The position numbers and the translations under genes are program-made. Under the pieces are notes generated by a model, which searched no databases, was not told where the DNA came from, and worked only from the letters and a program-made list of their open reading frames with translations. Of a stretch of DNA of 43,520 nucleotides, positions 42,335 to 43,520 are shown piece after piece (position 1 is the first letter of the stretch; each line of letters starts with the position of its first letter). This stretch comes from an uncultured bacterium (GTDB taxonomy: Bacteria > Planctomycetota > Uabimicrobiia > Uabimicrobiales > JABWCH01): NCBI GenBank assembly GCA_938003875.1, contig CALKWO010000241.1, forward strand, positions 1-43,520. The letters are read 5' to 3'.

Positions 42335-43375
42335 TTAGCCTTTTGGCATTTGTACTGTTTGTCGGATCTTGCTCTCTCCTACGATGAGATCAAAAAATGT
42401 AGAGCAAGCAGGCATTTCAAAACTCACTTTAGAGGGCATCCCATCAGAAAATCTCTTGACTAGATTGCCTTTATCATCGTATATCATCGCGGTAGGTGCA
42501 ACGATTTTGTTTTCATCTACTACCTCTGCAAAGATTTCTAGTAGCGAACGCATTTCTTTGGCGATCTTATGGTCCCAGATGTCAACCTCTGTCCCTGTAT
42601 CGAGATCGTCTAGTTCTTCCATTTGCTCATGAGATACAGCTTCTCCTACGCCAATGAGTACGCATTTCATAAAGCTGTGCTCTTCTTTTTCTACTGCCTT
42701 TGCCATTTCTATAGAAAATTGCTTTACCTCTTCAAAATCTTCGATATGCCCATCGGTAAGAAAAATAGCCATGGCTCTCTTGGATTTTTCAAAGCGGTTC
42801 CAATAGTATTGCAAAACAGGAAGAAGCTTTGTCCCTTTTCCAAAATTATGCTTTGTCGGACCTTCTAACTTGAGGCTAGCACACTTGTCAGATTCAATAT
42901 CTCCTACGACTTCATAAGCACTTCCATCATCGCAGGCCCAGTAAGCGACTGTGGTTTTTCCATGAGAATCCAGATGAGAAGAAAGATATTCGATAAAATT
43001 TCTGCCCAGAGATTCCATGATATTCTCGCTTGTTTTCAAATATCCTCTTGCGATAGCATCTTGTTTGGCTTCTCTGTTTACGGATTTCATGGAAAGTCCA
43101 TCTGCATTTTGCGATTCAATCCACCCTTTGGAAGAATATTCCTGCATAAGATCAGGAGGTATTTTCCCTTCTAGTTTTTTACCATAAGCCCACTTCATAG
43201 AAATACTGGCATCCAGAGCCACTCCTGTTTCCCATCCTTCAGCTTCTTCTCCGCTAGGCTCCATCAGAACAGTAAAAAGAATCTCCGCCATATCTTCTTT
43301 TATATGAACATTTACTTCCCCAAGTTCTTGCGCGACCATAGAGCTTGGAAGCTGGTGGCTCTTACTTTGGTTCAT
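42335..43375 (-). CDS. von Willebrand factor A (vWA) domain protein
   Basis: A 346-residue cytoplasmic protein with a vWA fold and intact metal-ion-dependent adhesion site: DASIS (Asp55, Ser57, Ser59), Thr182 in GKGTKLLP and Asp208 in IFLTDGHIED. A long insert (60-130) follows the first strand. The C-terminal part (VDENKIVAPTAMIYDDKGNLVKRFSDGMPSKVSFEMPACSTFFDLIV) is a small beta domain. It resembles vWA proteins of TerY-like or vWA-MoxR type systems, which act as metal-dependent protein-binding modules. No AAA+ ATPase is in the window, though genes upstream are cut off. AAGGAA precedes the ATG and a very good promoter lies about 50 nt upstream. Confidence 0.88.
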   Translation of the reverse strand: MNQSKSHQLPSSMVAQELGEVNVHIKEDMAEILFTVLMEPSGEEAEGWETGVALDASISMKWAYGKKLEGKIPPDLMQEYSSKGWIESQNADGLSMKSVNREAKQDAIARGYLKTSENIMESLGRNFIEYLSSHLDSHGKTTVAYWACDDGSAYEVVGDIESDKCASLKLEGPTKHNFGKGTKLLPVLQYYWNRFEKSKRAMAIFLTDGHIEDFEEVKQFSIEMAKAVEKEEHSFMKCVLIGVGEAVSHEQMEELDDLDTGTEVDIWDHKIAKEMRSLLEIFAEVVDENKIVAPTAMIYDDKGNLVKRFSDGMPSKVSFEMPACSTFFDLIVGESKIRQTVQMPKG

Positions 43376-43430
43376 AAAAAATTCCTTAAATAATTATAAA
43401 ATAGGAAATTTGCAAAGGCTTACATATTCT

Positions 43431-43459
43431 ATTTTAATGACTCAAACTTTTTTTGTCAA
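43431..43459 (-). promoter_or_regulatory. Strong sigma-70-type promoter for the vWA operon
   Basis: On the minus strand TTGACA (43459-43454) is separated by exactly 17 nt from TAAAAT (43436-43431), nearly ideal. The expected start near 43424 leaves a leader of about 50 nt before the vWA ATG at 43375. It is the best-matching promoter I found in the window. Confidence 0.65.
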
Positions 43460-43520
43460 ATTGATTTCCTACGTTCCGCAGCTTCTAAGGAAAAAATTTT
43501 GATTTTTTTAGGTTGTTTTT

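Overview
The window is AT-rich bacterial DNA (about 40% G+C by eye) from a Gram-negative, large-genome organism. Several traits together suggest a planctomycete or another PVC-type or delta-type lineage: a sigma factor gene joined to a transmembrane Hanks-type kinase, an ECF sigma factor, PEP-CTERM-like sorting tails, LamG domains in secreted and pseudopilin proteins, a DUF4388-TPR protein, a vWA protein, and secreted beta-helix and purple-acid-phosphatase-like proteins. This taxonomic guess is an inference. No rRNA, tRNA or CRISPR array was seen.

Layout. 70-4463 (-): an RND efflux permease and its membrane-fusion adaptor. 4694-9917 (+): an SGNH/GDSL hydrolase, a BtpA-family protein, glutamine-dependent NAD+ synthetase and a TM2-domain membrane protein. 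9918-20937: an accessory block of about 11 kb. It opens with a RAYT transposase and closes with a truncated IS200-type transposase joined to a second copy of the last 138 bp of the TM2 gene. Inside lie a PKD lipoprotein, a divergent sigma factor, a giant kinase-phosphoesterase fusion, a secreted LTxxQ-type protein and a secreted metallophosphoesterase. 20978-28538 (-): a tandemly fused LamG/PEP-CTERM gene, a compact cluster (isocitrate-dehydrogenase-like enzyme, isochorismatase-like hydrolase, adenylation-carrier-thioesterase protein) and a pectate-lyase-like beta-helix protein. 28709-33656 (-): an orphan [2Fe-2S] subunit, a pseudopilin with an inserted LamG domain, an unknown protein and a DUF4388/TPR protein. 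33771-36157 (-): an ECF sigma factor with a pentapeptide-repeat potassium channel. 36467-37656 (-): two unknown overlapping genes. 37908-40606 (+): a PEP-CTERM-like protein, a GT4 glycosyltransferase and Hsp33. 40967-43375 (-): a vWA protein and a coiled-coil partner.

The most striking part is 11447-20454. The sigma factor and kinase genes are 2 nt apart. The kinase's extracytoplasmic half is built from two modules that also occur as separate secreted proteins immediately downstream: the LTxxQ-type helical module and the phosphoesterase. The kinase even keeps what looks like the end of the signal peptide of the captured module. The PKD lipoprotein upstream shares a large uncharacterised C-terminal family with the first downstream protein. 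Together these look like an envelope signalling system in which sensor and secreted effectors share parts; its function is not known from the sequence.

Three classes of dispersed non-coding structure recur: a REP-like hairpin element of about 130 bp (one copy near 28.6 kb, one near 40.7 kb and an inverted partial copy beside it), a promoter-associated palindromic element (4.5 kb and 33.7 kb), and hexamer-type GATAAC/GATTAC repeats (window start and 36.3 kb).
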